The notes below the pieces were generated by a model that was given only the letters and a program-made list of their open reading frames with translations, had not been told where the DNA came from and did no database searches. Below are positions 35,361 through 47,440 of a DNA stretch of 64,000 bases, one piece after another. A program made the position numbers and the translations under genes. Position 1 is the stretch's first letter; each line of letters begins with the position of its first letter. Source of the DNA: Rachicladosporium sp. CCFEE 5018 (Eukaryota > Ascomycota > Dothideomycetes > Cladosporiales > Cladosporiaceae); NCBI GenBank assembly GCA_002077045.2, contig KZ111152.1, positions 962,755-1,026,754 of the forward strand, in the 5' to 3' direction.

Positions 35361-36872
35361 ATGGTACAACGACGAACTCTGTCATGGTACTTTTCCTCCA
35401 CCGCTGACCGTGCAACCCTGCAAATGCTGACCAGGCCATCAGTCCCGAATGCCATACTCGGCACATCAAATGCCGTGGCGGCACGCCTTGCGAGCCTTGT
35501 CAGAGATTCGGCAGGAAATGTAGTAAAGATAGTGGGCCGATCTTCGTAGAGGCTATGACCGTGGCCCTCCCGAACGATCCCCGTCCGGCCTTCAAGAGCT
35601 CACCCGCCAGTCATCACCGAAACGATCCCACCACCAAGCTGCCAGAGGTACAGCGCGCTGTGTACTCGAGGTTGCATGTCCGGGACCAACTACGCCAGTA
35701 CTATCTGACAAGTGTGGCTCCCGGGCTAGACACGCCAGATCCGCTTCGACACTTCGGCACCACTATCCCTGCTCTCGCACAGTCATGTCATGCACTGTCA
35801 TTGGCAGTGCTAGCCCTCGCAGCAGCACATGCAGAAGGGGCTGATGATGTGGAAACTCGGGATTTCGTGATCGTCGGGCAAGGCTTCCAACGAGCGTGTT
35901 CGTGGGCGCTTGAGCCCCATCTCCTTGGTGAAGAGAGTCTTGCGCCAGAGATCTTAGCCGCTGTCGTGCTACTGAGGTTGGCTATTCAATTGAGCGGCTC
36001 TCCAGCGGTGACCGCAGACTCTCTGCCATCTCTTCAAACCTTCGCCGATGCGTGGAAGGCCTCCCCATCATCTGCGCTGCATGGCGCCTTGTTCCTCACA
36101 GCGCTGCAGTCCGACATCCGGCTCGCGTGGCTACATCGCCAGCCAGTACCGCGCTTGGACATAGGCGTCTGTCTCATGAAGTACGTTTGCTCTCACATCG
36201 AAGACCCGCGAATATGGCACGCTCGGGCGATCATGCTTGTGGCTCAAGCGTTGAGGCACTGTCATGGAGGTCCTGAGGAGAAGACGCTAGACAACTGGCT
36301 ACAGATCAATGTGTCTTCTGAGTCGTGGTTTGATGTGCTGCCGCAGAGCTTCGATGCGGTGGCATTCGAGGAGGGTCGTGGGACCAAACCCTTTGGCAAG
36401 CTGGTCTACCAAGAGGGCGTCCATGGTGAAGTTCCCTTGCGTCTATGTTTACGCCAGTGAGCTTGGTGGAGCTGACAGACTCCGACAGCTTTGGCGCAAA
36501 TCTACTACATTCTCGCTCGGCTGCTCATGATTAATCAAGCTCCGCGAGGAATACGGAAGTGGGCCTCTGAGACTAGCCGAAAGGTAAGCAGCCCTCTCCT
36601 AATAGTTATACAGTCTCTGACATGTCGTCGTTTGTGTAGCTTGAGACAAGCCGCCTTGTGAGGCAGATCTACGCCACGGCTGAAGGTCACCGCAATGATC
36701 CCAGTATCGTGCTAGTGTGCGCGTTGCTGAGTACGCAGCGTATGGCCCCATCTTCCTTCCCAGCTAGTGACCGCCATGGTGCTGATTGAACGTAGTTGGC
36801 TATGCAGTCACAGATCTTCCACAAGATTGGGCCGGGCATAGTTACCTACCAGTGACCGCTGTCGATGAATGA
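35361..36872 (+). CDS. Zn2Cys6 transcription factor, 426 aa
   Basis: Five exons (35361-35386, 35443-36425, 36489-36583, 36640-36739, 36796-36872). Exon 1 is 26 nt and encodes MVQRRTLS plus two bases of the first zinc-ligand Cys. Removing the 56-nt intron creates a perfect cluster, CPECHTRHIKC..CEPCQRFGRKC with C-x2-C-x6-C-x5-C-x2-C-x6-C spacing, which no single frame contains. The body resembles the Fungal_trans_2 type (EVQRAVYSRLHVRDQLRQYYL, HFGTTIPALAQSCHALSLAVLALAAAH). The last exons give AQIYYILARLLMINQAPRG and end in YLPVTAVDE. Nuclear regulator, targets unknown. The exon 2 donor (GTGAAG) is the weakest splice call. Copy at 43625-45136. Confidence 0.82.
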
Positions 36873-37588
36873 TGCTATGCTGTATGGTTGTGAGCTCTCC
36901 GGGAAGCCGAAGAACTGGGGACATGGGCTTATACAGCTGGTGATGGGACCAGGTGTTGCCGTCGCAGCAGAGTCTTCTGATGGGACGAGTCCGTATCCTC
37001 GTGTGTGTACCATGTGAAAGGACCTGCTCGAACAACAGGAGTCTGTCCATTGAGAGTGATGGTCGTAGGGTTGGAACCGTTCGGTTCGCGGAGACGTCGG
37101 CATATGTACTCGAATCTGGAAGGGTTATGACTGCCTTATGATCGGTGCTGGGATAGCACTCGAATGGCCTAGACTGCATCGGGCAGCTTCGTCCGCCAGG
37201 TGCACGTACATATGCAGGCTGAATAATTGGCATTTAGTTCTTGGAAATAATCTGGCTAGTGAGCTTGCCTATTGCTTCAGACTGCACTTGCAGGCTAAGG
37301 CAAATTACCATTGTTGCCAACCGCAATGGGAAGCTTCGTCCGACTTGGCGACTTGTCCTATGCCAGAAGCTTTGACGATTGACATTCAGCTGAGCATCAT
37401 GGATCACAGGCTTAACAATCAAGGCCTGTATGGGAGCTCCACACAGCCTTCAAAGCGATGGATAAGTATCCACGAAGCGTCTCTAACTTGGCCATGCGCT
37501 CCTCACAACATAGCACGACCATCCGACAGTTCAACCTCGCGATACTGCCATCGAACGCACCGACGGACACACCAATCTTACCTTCAAC
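36873..37588. other. Intergenic, tandem genes
   Basis: 716 bp between the regulator and the dehydrogenase, both on the plus strand. A long plus-strand open frame here runs into the dehydrogenase exons in a different frame and is not credible. No element recognised. Confidence 0.4.
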
Positions 37589-38668
37589 ATGCCGTCGTAT
37601 CTCGTTGTCGGTGCCGCCCGTGGCATAGGTGTACGTCGTCTTTGAGCTGTAGAGAAGAGGTCCTGCTGACAACGCTCGCCCAGTTCGAGTTCGTCAATCA
37701 GCTCGTAAGCTCGCATCCCGGCGTCTGCCTAGTGATCAAGTACTAACATCCTTTGAGTCGGCCGTTCCAGGCAACCAGGTCACTGGCCTCATCCGCAGCC
37801 AGGCGACAGCCTCCGCACTCAACGACCTAGCAGCAGAGCGATCAAATATTCACGTGATCGAAGCCGACATCTTCAGCCCAGACAGCCTCCGCGAAGCGGT
37901 GACCAAGGTGGAGAAAGTCAGCAACGGCGCGCTCGACGTCTTGATCCACAATGCGTACTCCGCGGGCACAGAGGTGATGTTTCTGTCGGCGAACCAGTTG
38001 TACGTCCACAGTCCCACGAAAGTGAACGGTATCGAAGCTAATCGCGCAGTAGTACCGGAAAAGAAACGGAGCTGCATCAGGAACTCACTGAGACGGTAGA
38101 GACCACCTACCTGACTTGACCATATGGTGATGCCGCTGACACCGCTCCCAGATCAAAGCCAACGTCATTGGTCCCATGCTTACCATCAATGCCTTCCTGC
38201 CCTTGATCCGAAAAGGCGCCGAGAAGAAGCTCATCTACATTACTACCGGAGCAGCGGACGTCGACATGACGAGGGTCTCCAGGCTGACCGGACAAATCGG
38301 CTACTCCGCCAGCAAAGCGGCTGGCAATATGGTCATGGCGAAGTACGCCGGCGATCTGGCGGAATCCGGTATCAAGACCTTGTCGATTGCGCCCGGGTGG
38401 GTGGAGACGCCTGCCAGTGAGTTTTTCCTGTCACTTCGTAAACTGAGCATCGTGGCTAACGGTTTCGTGCGCAGCCGAGGGCCTGACCCAGAACCCCGAG
38501 GTATTTGAGTACTTGGTCAACGCTTTCAAGCGCGTCGACCCGAACGTCAAGGGCATGATCACGGCCGAGCAGTCGATCAAGGCGATGTTGGAGGTCATTG
38601 ACAAGCTCGACGCGGAGGGCTCGGGAGCGTTCGTGAGCCATCATGGGAACAAGAAGTGGGTTGACTAG
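37589..38668 (+). CDS. Short-chain dehydrogenase/reductase
   Basis: Six exons (37589-37630, 37684-37704, 37758-37999, 38053-38095, 38152-38416, 38475-38668) give 268 aa, the normal size for a classical SDR. MPSYLVVGAARGIG is the N-terminal nucleotide-binding motif (here GAARGIG), then ALDVLIHNAY (NNAG region), NVIGPMLTINAFLPLI, TTGAADVD (catalytic Ser position replaced by Gly/Ala context), YSASKAAGNMVMAK (catalytic Tyr-x3-Lys) and IAPGWVETPAT. Exon 2 is 21 nt and exon 4 is 43 nt; both are needed for continuity (FEFVNQL and TGKETELHQELTET). Uses NAD(P); substrate unknown. Copy at 45853-46932. Confidence 0.9.
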
Positions 38669-39181
38669 GCAATTATTGAAGGCCTGTGAGCATGTAGTTC
38701 GGACAATGGGTGTACAGTCCGAGGGTCCAGTTTGGAAACTCGGTCGAGCTTCACGTTGTCTATCGCCTACCTCGCGTTACTGGTACGGGTGATGGGCTCG
38801 TCAACTTCAAGTTTCATGAGTGTTCTTCTCTCACCTGAGCTAGTGTCGCACGACACAACCAATAGATAGGCTTGAAGATCGTGTAATCACATCGATTTGG
38901 CCAACATTCTTGATGGAGGTGAGGTGGTGAATGTCGTAAGTTTGCCACTGGTTTCGTAGCGCAACGTCAACCCTGCTGAGCACAGCCCTGTTCTGTAGTC
39001 AGCACGCCAAGTCAAACCGCGACAACCACTTCCTCCCCCTTCACGGTTCCCATCACCACCGCCATCTAACTTCAAAGCACATCAATCACCTCACGAGTAT
39101 CAAGCTATCATCTCCGCGACACCGACAGTATCTGGAAGGACGAGCGCGAGCGCACCTACACCCGCCCAAACACCCCCCAAC
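38669..39181. other. Intergenic, 5' leader of the Snc gene
   Basis: 513 bp. The last 130 bp is C- and A-rich and pyrimidine-runs precede the ATG, typical of a fungal 5' UTR. No gene seen. Confidence 0.4.
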
Positions 39182-39592
39182 ATGTCTAACCGCGACGACC
39201 TCTACGACCCTCCGCCACAATGGCAGAACGAAAACCACGGCAACAGCAGCACAAGCGGCACGCGCCCGGAGGAAATCCAGAAGGTATGGCCCCCAAAGCC
39301 CCTCGACCGCCTCTCCGTGAGTCCCCGGCTGGCAGGCAACTACATACTAACCACCCCTGCCCTTTTCAGGAAGTCGCCAAAGCTGTCGACCAGATGCGCT
39401 CCAACCTCGTCAAGGCCTCAGATCGCGGCGAGAACATCAACAGATTGCAGGATAAGACCGACAACTTGGCGACCTCGGCGCAGGGCTTCAGGCGGGGCGC
39501 GAACAGGGTGCGCAAGCAGATGTGGTGGAAGGACATGAAGATGAGGATGTGCATCATTGTGGGGATTATCGTGTTGTTGATTGTTATCATTG
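39182..39592 (+). CDS. SNC1: Synaptobrevin (Snc-type v-SNARE), cut by assembly gap
   Basis: Exon 1 (39182-39283) and most of exon 2 (39370-39592) of the gene that is complete at 47441-47978. The frame runs into the Ns inside the transmembrane segment. One residue differs in the SNARE helix start (Asp for Gly in AVDQMRSN). The truncation is a contig end, not a pseudogene. Confidence 0.92.
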
Positions 39593-39692
39593 NNNNNNNN
39601 NNNNNNNNNNNNNNNNNNNNNNNNNNNNNNNNNNNNNNNNNNNNNNNNNNNNNNNNNNNNNNNNNNNNNNNNNNNNNNNNNNNNNNNNNNNN
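39593..39692. other. Assembly gap, 100 N
   Basis: Exactly 100 N. The left flank matches up to 47851 and the right flank matches from 31479, so the flanks overlap by 8.1 kb and the gap length carries no information. Confidence 0.99.
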
Positions 39693-40770
39693 CCATCTGT
39701 ATCTTCTCAGGCGATATGGGTGGCAGATTCGAGACATCTTCAGCTTCTTCGGGCTCCTATGAGACACTTCAGTCAGCTCGGCTTCTCCACAGAACTGTAT
39801 CATTCGAGCAGTGCATCACTTCGGCACTGCACCACTCGAGTTCTACATGTTCGAGTTCTGCATCACTCGAGTACTGCATCACTTCAATACTGCAGCGCAT
39901 GAGTACCGCATCCCTCAGGCACTGCGTCTTTCGGCAATTGTATCTCTCAAGCAGTAGACTTCACAGTAGCGCTTTCCTCCCTGACTACATCACTCAATCG
40001 TACACATCACTTCGGTCGCATTGCAAGTGTTCACTCGCTCGAGAAATGCATAACGATGCTACGAAAGGTGCAGCGCATAGCAATGGCTCAACATACCAGT
40101 ATACTCAGGCTCCCAGGATTCTCTGTGTAGACCGCAGAGTACGCTGTTGGCCCAAGGAATCCAGTCTTGTTGTCTCGGAATGACATGGCACTCTCTGGCG
40201 TTGCACTGAGCACCGAGGACGCGGATCGTTGATGGCCGTCGAGTGCAGGCTGTTGCATCGGCAACACAGGCGACTGAACAAGGGACGATTGTCCAGTAGT
40301 CGTACCGTTCAATCGATAGCCAGAGTACTCTGCGCCTTGAGCAATTTCCGGTGGACTCATGAGACCGTTTCGTCGGCGATCCAAGGGCGCACTAGCTGGA
40401 GCAGGATATGGTGAGAATCGGTAAGTTCCAGAAGATGCCGGCGAAGCTGGACCTCGAGTCGCGCCAGGCGGTGGTGAAGTGCGCGTCTTTGTGAGCGGCG
40501 CGGGATGATACACACAAAGACCCGGTTTGTTGCGCTTGATACAACGACCACACGTAGGCGTGACATGGTCGCAACGTAGCTTGCCTTTTCGGCACTATAG
40601 GTAGATATCGCTTAGTATGACTGACAACCAATCTAGACGCGTTTCGTCGATGTACATACAGGCTCGCAGCTGAACAGTTTGCCGTTGCGTCGATAGCTTA
40701 CTTGCAAATCTTGCGCATCTTGCGCGGTAGCCTCGACCGCGTCTTGTCGTTCGACGCCATTGGGATCCAT
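39693..40770 (-). CDS. Zn2Cys6 regulator, 5' part only (cut by assembly gap)
   Basis: Exons 40770-40660 and 40594-40097, plus the first 64 nt of exon 3 (39756-39693), of the gene that is complete at 29657-32557. The zinc cluster is intact. Exon 2 is one codon shorter (PAPASAPLD against PAPPATAPLD). The 3' half of this allele is probably 15982-17057 in contig A. Confidence 0.88.
39790..39960. repeat. 16-bp minisatellite in intron 2, second copy
   Basis: Same ten-unit array as at 31575-31745, same length, with several substitutions within units. The equal unit count suggests the array is old and no longer changing by slippage. Confidence 0.7.
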
Positions 40771-42423
40771 AGTGGAAGTGACTCACGCCTGATCGCGTGT
40801 GTACGTGCCTGAGGTGCGTCACCTCGCAGCATGGTGAGGCAACAGGCTCACAATGATAGCTGGAGGAGGATGCAGTTCGCTCTGCTTGCTGTAGAGTCGC
40901 CCTATCTGTCGCCTGATAGTCGGATTGTTGCCTACAGACTTACAGCCTCAGTACCGCCCTACTATGGCACCCATGTGTCGTGATGTCGATCGCTGATCGT
41001 GAGGAGTCTCGGGCTCTCGAGGTACGGAATTGGAAGACGTTGAAGCTCAGACCACTTTCTGGAAATGTGGACGCCGCGACAACGGCAGTCGCGTTCACCG
41101 AACCGCATCACCCAGGAACCTATCGTCCACGACCACGTCAAGTTCCCCCCAAGTGGTGCTGACGACACTCTCGTCGCGTGCATGGTTTGCACATGTGCTC
41201 TCATACGTCTAGCTGTGTAGGTCAAACAGTATCGAGGGTGTCATTGAGAGAACATCACGCTTGGCAAGGTCCGCATGGCGCTAAGAGTAAGTACAGTTCA
41301 CCACATTCATTTTTGACGGCAATGGAAATCGAGGCTACATATCGCTGTCATGTCAGCTCTCTGGACAGCTACCAGTGAACACGCGAGCTGATCTCGCCGT
41401 GCGCCTTGAAACAGGATTACAATATGAGGACGAGTGTCAAAGTCCCCAAAGTCACAGCGCGACAGCCCGACAACAGATGCACAGGGCCGGAGTTCATGTT
41501 GATCTTCAACCCCGATGATGATGCCATCCTGACTAATGGCTTAGTACCGCAACGCGCCGTTCTTACGCCTGTCGAGGAAGACTCTGCGCAATACGCAACT
41601 ACCCCATATGGCCGTGGCAATGCGGAGGCTATGTCGTTCTCAACGCAGCATGGTGTTCACTCAACACTGCTAAGCCGGTGCGATGCGAAGTCATTTGTCG
41701 CGCAGGTTCTATTGAAGAAGTGGCAGTGCTAGTGCGATGAGAGGAGTCAGCGGGACTTGAATGAGTCAGAAATGATGCTGTATGAGACGTCCCGAATATT
41801 GTGCATCCACAAGGACTAGCTCGGAGCTCTTCGTCAGCAAAATGCCACTATGAGGATGGTCGTCCCAGTCCTTGTCCGAGCGCCGCCCTCTCCGAACCGG
41901 CAGACAACGGCAGGAGCTCTGTCCGCCGTGGGGCCAAGCTTGCCGCAGGATTCGGGTTCGAGTCTGAGCTGCCTCAGACACGTGGGTGGGCCTGCATCGG
42001 GCTGCTTAGCCCCATGCACGGAGTTCGCGTCTCTCTCACTACGAGTGCGACTCATAATCCAGCCTCATACCCTACCAAGGCAGCAAGGAGGCTATCCAAT
42101 CGTGACTGCTTAGCAACGCGGCATTGGATTGACTTTCACGCCACTGTTCCACTGTATGCGAGTGCTCCGCAAGGAGCATCGGAGTACGCTATGAGCAATC
42201 TTGCTCACCATATGCTGATGTATAGCCCATGGTGGCCTGACCATGTTCGCGGTGTCTGTATAAGTATTACCGTCTCACCACGCAGTTGAGTATTTCGTTT
42301 TCTTCATCAACACATCAGAGCAAAGACAAGACGACCAAGATCGAGATCACTCTGTACTCAACGCCAATAGCAATCATCTTTTCGACCAGTACCCTCAACA
42401 TCAAGATCGACGAACCTGCAACC
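40771..42423. other. 1.65-kb divergent intergenic region, second version
   Basis: Counterpart of 32558-34158. The inner 40833-42075 is so different that alignment is patchy. No gene supported. Confidence 0.5.
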
Positions 42424-43002
42424 ATGCATCCATCATCAATGATCTCTTCCACTGCCTCACCGATTCACGCCTCTCGACAATACCCAGCCCGTCAACAGTC
42501 CACATCTACCTCGTCCACATCTCCTCGATCATCGACAATGTCGAATCGTACCGAGGACTACCTTCCAACCTACTCAGCTGCCACGGACGGCCAGCGGCTA
42601 CCAGCCTACACAGACTCCAAGTCTCAGTCAGCACAGGCTCCACGGTCCAAGTTCGCGACGATCAAGCACATTCTGAGCGGCGATGCGCACAAGAATCACC
42701 ACGCTGATCTGGAGGCTTCTGCAACTGCCCAACCTGCGACAAGGAAGCAATACAGTCAATCGACATTCAAGCACATCTTGAGTGGTGACGCTCACAAGAA
42801 CCACTTCGCTGTCCTCGAGGCTGCAGCAGCTCACTCCTCTCAATCGTCAAGTCAAGATCAGCAGAGGACCGCCATGAGTACGTTTTCCTGAGAGGCTTGA
42901 TCTAATGGTCACTTAGCTCATGCTCAACAGAGAACACGATTCGCTTCAATTAAAGGTCGCTATCGTCTGCGCGGGCAAGATGTTGTATTTGATATCAATT
43001 GA
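42424..43002 (+). CDS. Small repeat protein, second copy
   Basis: Exon 1 42424-42877, exon 2 42917-43002 in the preferred model, 179 aa. Differs from 34159-34737 by Val to Asp and Ala to Ser in the first repeat unit (HADLEASA). The second unit is unchanged. The same short-intron ambiguity applies. Confidence 0.7.
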
Positions 43003-43624
43003 TTTCGGGATGGGTCATCAGATTGCACTGTAGCTCCCAAGCGCTGGGAGCTACTTGTCAGATCGTCGCAATGGCAGGCAAAAAGAGCCGGGGTCGGCGG
43101 CGTTTGGGGTGTTTCATGGTCTTGGGAGATTGCTGTAATGTGCTATTCGAGTTAAGATTAGGGGAGGTTTACAAGGTGTAGCGTCAACTAGACTGACAAG
43201 AATGAAAAATTGAAAACGTTCACTTCGTCCGCTTCACAAATGCTTCTATACAAGGCTACAGGCCTCGCTGATCTGGGTTTCGACCTGAGCATCTGCCCAC
43301 TGCACCTCGCAAGTTGCAGGTACGTCTGAAAAGGGGAGTGTGTTGTAGCCCACCTGCCAAAAATGAGGCCCTTTCCACGATCGTAGCGACGATGGGACGA
43401 CACTAACGACGTTTGGAAAGTAGCATGAGATCACGAAGAACGAAGGGTTGCCAAACCACCCTCTCATTGGTGGACGAAGCTTCCCAATTGGGAACATTGC
43501 TTGAGTCGCCATTACTCAGCGGTATCACTTCGCAGTAAACGCATGGGTCGTGGGAACGAGTCAACAATGATCGTAAAACGCCCATCGCCGGACGAGATGG
43601 CTTCACTCGTTCACACGCGTAACG
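43003..43624. other. Intergenic, second copy
   Basis: Counterpart of 34738-35360. The weak minus-strand frame is kept but ends differently because of a 1-nt indel, which argues against it being a gene. Confidence 0.35.
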
Positions 43625-45136
43625 ATGGTACAACGACGAACTCTGTCATGGTGCTTGTCCTCCACCGCTGACCGTGCAACCCTGCAAATGCTGACCAGGC
43701 CATCAGTCCCGAATGCCATACTCGGCACATCAAATGCCGTGGCGGCACGCCTTGCGAGCCTTGTCAGAGGTTCGGCAGGAAATGTAGCAAAGATAGTGGG
43801 CCGATCTTCGTAGAGGCCATGACCGTGGCCCTCTTGACCGATCCCCGTCCGGCCTTCAAGAGCTCACCCACCAGTCATCACCGAAGCGATCCCACCACCA
43901 AGCTGCCAGAGGTACAGCGCGCTGTGTACTCGAGGTTGCATGTCCGGGACCAACTACGCCAGTACTATCTGACAAGTGTGGCTCCCGGGCTAGACACGCC
44001 AGATCCGCTTCGACACTTCGGCACCACTATCCCTGCTCTCGCACAGTCATGTCATGCACTGTCATTGGCAGTGCTAGCCCTCGCAGCAGCACATGCAGAA
44101 TGGGCTGATGATGTGGAAACTCAGGATTTTGTGATCGTCGGGCAAGGCTTCCAACGAGCGTGTTCGTGGGCGCTGGAGCCCCATCTCCTTGGTGAAGAGA
44201 GTCTTGCGCCAGAGATCTTAGCCGCTGTCGTGCTACTGAGGTTGGCTATTCAATTGAGCGGCTCTCCAGCGGTGACCGCAGACTCTCTGCCATCTCTTCA
44301 GACCTTCGCCGATGCGTGGAAGGCCTCCCCATCATCTGCGCTGCATGGCGCCTTGTTCCTCACAGCGCTGCAGTCCGACATCCGGCTCGCGTGGCTACAT
44401 CGCCAGCCAGTACCGCGCTTGAACATAGGCGTCTGTCTCATGAAGTACGTTTGCTCTCACATCGAAGACCCGCGAATATGGCATGCTCGGGCGATCATGC
44501 TTGTGGCTCAGGCGTTGAGGCACTGTCATGGAGGCCCTGAGGAGAAGACGCTAGACAACTGGCTACAGATCAATGTGTCTTCTGAGTCGTGGTTTGATGT
44601 GCTGCCGCGGAGCTTCGATGCGGTGGCATATGAGGAGAGTTGTGAGACCAAACCCCTTGGCAAGCTAGTCTACCAAGAGGGCGTCCATGGTGAAGTTCCC
44701 TTGCGTCTATGTTTACGCAAGTGAGCTTGGTGGAGCTGACAGACTCCGACAGCTTTGGCGCATATCTACTACATGCTCGCTCGACTGCTCATGATCAATC
44801 AAGCTCCGCGAGGAATACGCAAGTGGGCCTCTGAGACTAGCCGAAAGGTAAGCAGCCCTCTCCTAATAGTTACACAGTCTCTGACATGTCGTCGTCTGTG
44901 TAGCTTGAGACAAGCCGCCTCGTGAGGCAGATCTACGCCACGGCTGAAGGCCACCGCGATGATCCCAGTATCGTGCTAGTGTGCGCGTTGCTGAGTACGC
45001 AGTGTATGGCCCCATCGTTTTTCCCAGCTAGTGACCGTCATGGTGCTGATTGAACGTAGTTGGCTATGCAGTCACAGATCTTCCACAAGATTGGGCCGGG
45101 CATAGTTCCCTACCAGTGACCGCTGTCGATGAATGA
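43625..45136 (+). CDS. Zn2Cys6 transcription factor, 426 aa, second copy
   Basis: Exons 43625-43650, 43707-44689, 44753-44847, 44904-45003 and 45060-45136. All inferred splice junctions of the first copy are preserved in position and phase, which supports the five-exon model; the first donor is GTGCTT instead of GTACTT. Zinc ligands are identical. Scattered replacements occur, for example Gly to Trp in HAE(G/W)ADD and Leu to Phe at the exon 4/5 junction. Confidence 0.8.
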
Positions 45137-45852
45137 TGCTATGCTGTATGGTTGTGAGCTCTCCGGGAAGCCGAAGGACTGGTGACATGGGCTTATACAG
45201 CTGGTGATGGGGACAGGTGTTGCCGTCGCAGCAGAGTCTTCTGATGGGACGAGTCCGTATCCTTGTGTGTGTACCGTGTGAAAGGACCTGCTCGAACAAC
45301 AGGAGTCTGTCCATTGAGAGCGATGGTCGTAGGGTTGGAACCGTTCGGTTCGCGGAGACGTCGGCATATGTACTCGAATCCGGAAGGGTTATGACTGCTT
45401 TATGATCGGTGCTGGGATAGCACTCGAATGGCCTAGACTGCATCGGGCAGCTTCGTCCGCCAGGTGCACGTACATATGCAGGCTGAATAATTGGGGTTTA
45501 GTTCTTGGAAATAATCTGGCTAGTGAGCTTGCCTATTGCTTCAGACTGCACTTATAGGCTAAGGCAAATTACCACTGTTGCCAACCGCAATGGGAAGCTT
45601 CGTCCGACTTGGCGACTTGTCCTATGCCAGAAGCTTTGACGATTGACATTCAGCTGAGCATCATGGATCACAGGCTTAACAATCAAGGCCTGTATGGGAG
45701 CTCCACACAGCCTTCAAAGCGATGGATAAGTATCCACGAGGCGTCTCTAACTTGGCCATGCGCTCCTCACAACATAGCACAACCATCCGACAATTCAACC
45801 TCGCGATACTGCCATCGAACGCACCGACGGACACACCAATCTTACCTTTAAC
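45137..45852. other. Intergenic, second copy
   Basis: Counterpart of 36873-37588, with about 2% substitutions. No gene seen. Confidence 0.4.
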
Positions 45853-46932
45853 ATGCCGTCGTATCTCGTTGTCGGTGCCGCCCGTGGTATAGGTGTACGT
45901 CCTCTTTGAGCTGTAGAGAAGAGGTCCTGCTGACAACGCTCGCCCAGTTCGAGTTCGTCAATCAGCTCGTAAGCTCGCATCCCGGCGTCTGCGTAGTGAT
46001 CAAGTACTAACATCCTGTGAGTCGGCCGTTCCAGGCAACCAGGTCACTGGCGTCATCCGCAGCCAGGCGACAGCCTCCGCACTCAACGACCTAGCAGCGG
46101 AGCGATCAAATATTCACGTGATCGAAGCCGACATCTTCAGCCCAGACAGCCTCCGCGAAGCAGTGACCAAGGTGGAGAAAGTCAGCAACGGCGCGCTCGA
46201 CGTCTTGATCCACAATGCGTACTCCGCGGGCACAGAGGTGATGTTTCTGTCGGCGAGCCAGTTGTACGTCCACAGTCCCACGAAAGTGAACGGTATCGAA
46301 GCTAATCGCGCAGTAGTACCGGAAAAGAAACGGAGCTGCATCAGGAACTCACTGAGACGGTAGAGACCACCTACCTGACTTGAACATATGGTGATGCCCC
46401 TGACACCGCTCCCAGATCAAAGCCAACGTCATTGGTCCCATGCTTACCATCAATGCCTTCCTGCCCTTGATCCGAAAAGGCGCCGAGAAGAAGCTCATCT
46501 ATATTACTACTGGAGCGGCGGACGTCGACATGACTAGGGTCTCCAGGCTGACCGGACAAATCGGCTACTCCGCCAGCAAAGCGGCTGGCAATATGGTCAT
46601 GGCGAAGTACGCCGGCGAGCTGGCGGAATCCGGTATCAAGACCTTGTCGATTGCGCCCGGGTGGGTGGAGACGCCTGCCAGTGAGTTTTTCCTGTCAGTT
46701 CGTAAACTAAGGATCGTGGCTAAAGGTTTCGTGCGCAGCCGAGGGCCTGACCCAGAACCCCGAGGTATTTGAGTACTTGGTTAACGCTTTCAAACGCATC
46801 GACCCGAACGTCAAGGGCATGATCACGGCCGAGCAGTCGATCAAGGCGATGTTGGAGGTCATTGCCAGGCTCGACGCGGACGGCTCGGGAGCTTTCGTGA
46901 GCCATCTTGGGAACAAGAAGTGGGTGGACTAG
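45853..46932 (+). CDS. Short-chain dehydrogenase/reductase, second copy
   Basis: Exons 45853-45894, 45948-45968, 46022-46263, 46317-46359, 46416-46680 and 46739-46932, 268 aa. Catalytic Tyr-x3-Lys and the GAARGIG motif are intact. A few replacements relative to 37589-38668 (Leu to Val in VTG(L/V)IRS, Asn to Ser in LSA(N/S)Q, Asp to Glu in YAG(D/E)LAES, Asp-Lys to Ala-Arg in EVI(DK/AR)LDA). Confidence 0.9.
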
Positions 46933-47440
46933 GTGTTCATTGAAGGCCTGTGAGCATGTAGTTTGGACAACGGGTGTACAGTCCGACGGTCCAGTGTGAA
47001 TACGCGGTCGAGGTTCACGTTGTCCATCGTCTACCTCGCGTTGGTGATGGGTTCATCAACTCCAAGTGTCATGGGTGTTCTTCTCTCACCTGCGCTAGTG
47101 TCGCACGACACTACCAAGGCATCGTCTTGTAGTTCATGAGATCATGTCGATGGTGGCCAATCTATTCCTGAGGAGATGTGAGATGATGAATGTCGTAAGT
47201 TTGCCACTGGTTTCGAAGCGCAACGTCAACCCTGCTCAGCACAGCCCTGTTCATGTAGTCAGCACGCCAAGTCAAACCGCGACAACCACTTCCTCCCCCC
47301 CCACGTTCCCATCACCACCGCCATCTAACCTCAAAGCACATCAATCACCTCACGAGTATCAAGCTATCATCTCCGCGACACCGACAGTATCTGGAAGGAC
47401 GAGCGCGAGCGCACCTAGACCCGCCCAAACACCCCCCAAC
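46933..47440. other. Intergenic, 5' leader of the Snc gene, second copy
   Basis: Counterpart of 38669-39181. The middle is moderately divergent, with small indels; the last 130 bp of leader are nearly identical. No gene seen. Confidence 0.4.

Larger units (their letters stand above)
31479..39592. repeat. Right end of contig B, matching 39693-47851
   Basis: 8.1 kb aligned end to end with the start of contig C in the same orientation, ending at the last base before the second gap. Its left limit is set by where contig C begins. Together with 17158-30728 this means nearly all of contig B is present a second time in A plus C; only 30729-31478 (750 bp) is unique to B. Confidence 0.9.

Noticed and set aside
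34923..35369. A 148-codon minus-strand frame upstream of the Zn2Cys6 gene
   Set aside because: A difference in the second copy breaks it into two frames, and substitutions do not follow a coding pattern.
37138..37746. A 202-codon plus-strand frame before the dehydrogenase
   Set aside because: It overlaps dehydrogenase exons 1-2, has no signature, and is broken in the second copy.
11942..38668. A secondary-metabolite gene cluster (MFS, two Zn2Cys6 regulators, dehydrogenase)
   Set aside because: There is no polyketide synthase, NRPS, terpene synthase or other core enzyme, and housekeeping genes are interspersed.
39220..39803. Open frames running across the N gap at 39593-39692, apparently fusing a v-SNARE to other sequence
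   Set aside because: Artefact of the gap. The complete v-SNARE at 47441-47978 shows the true continuation.
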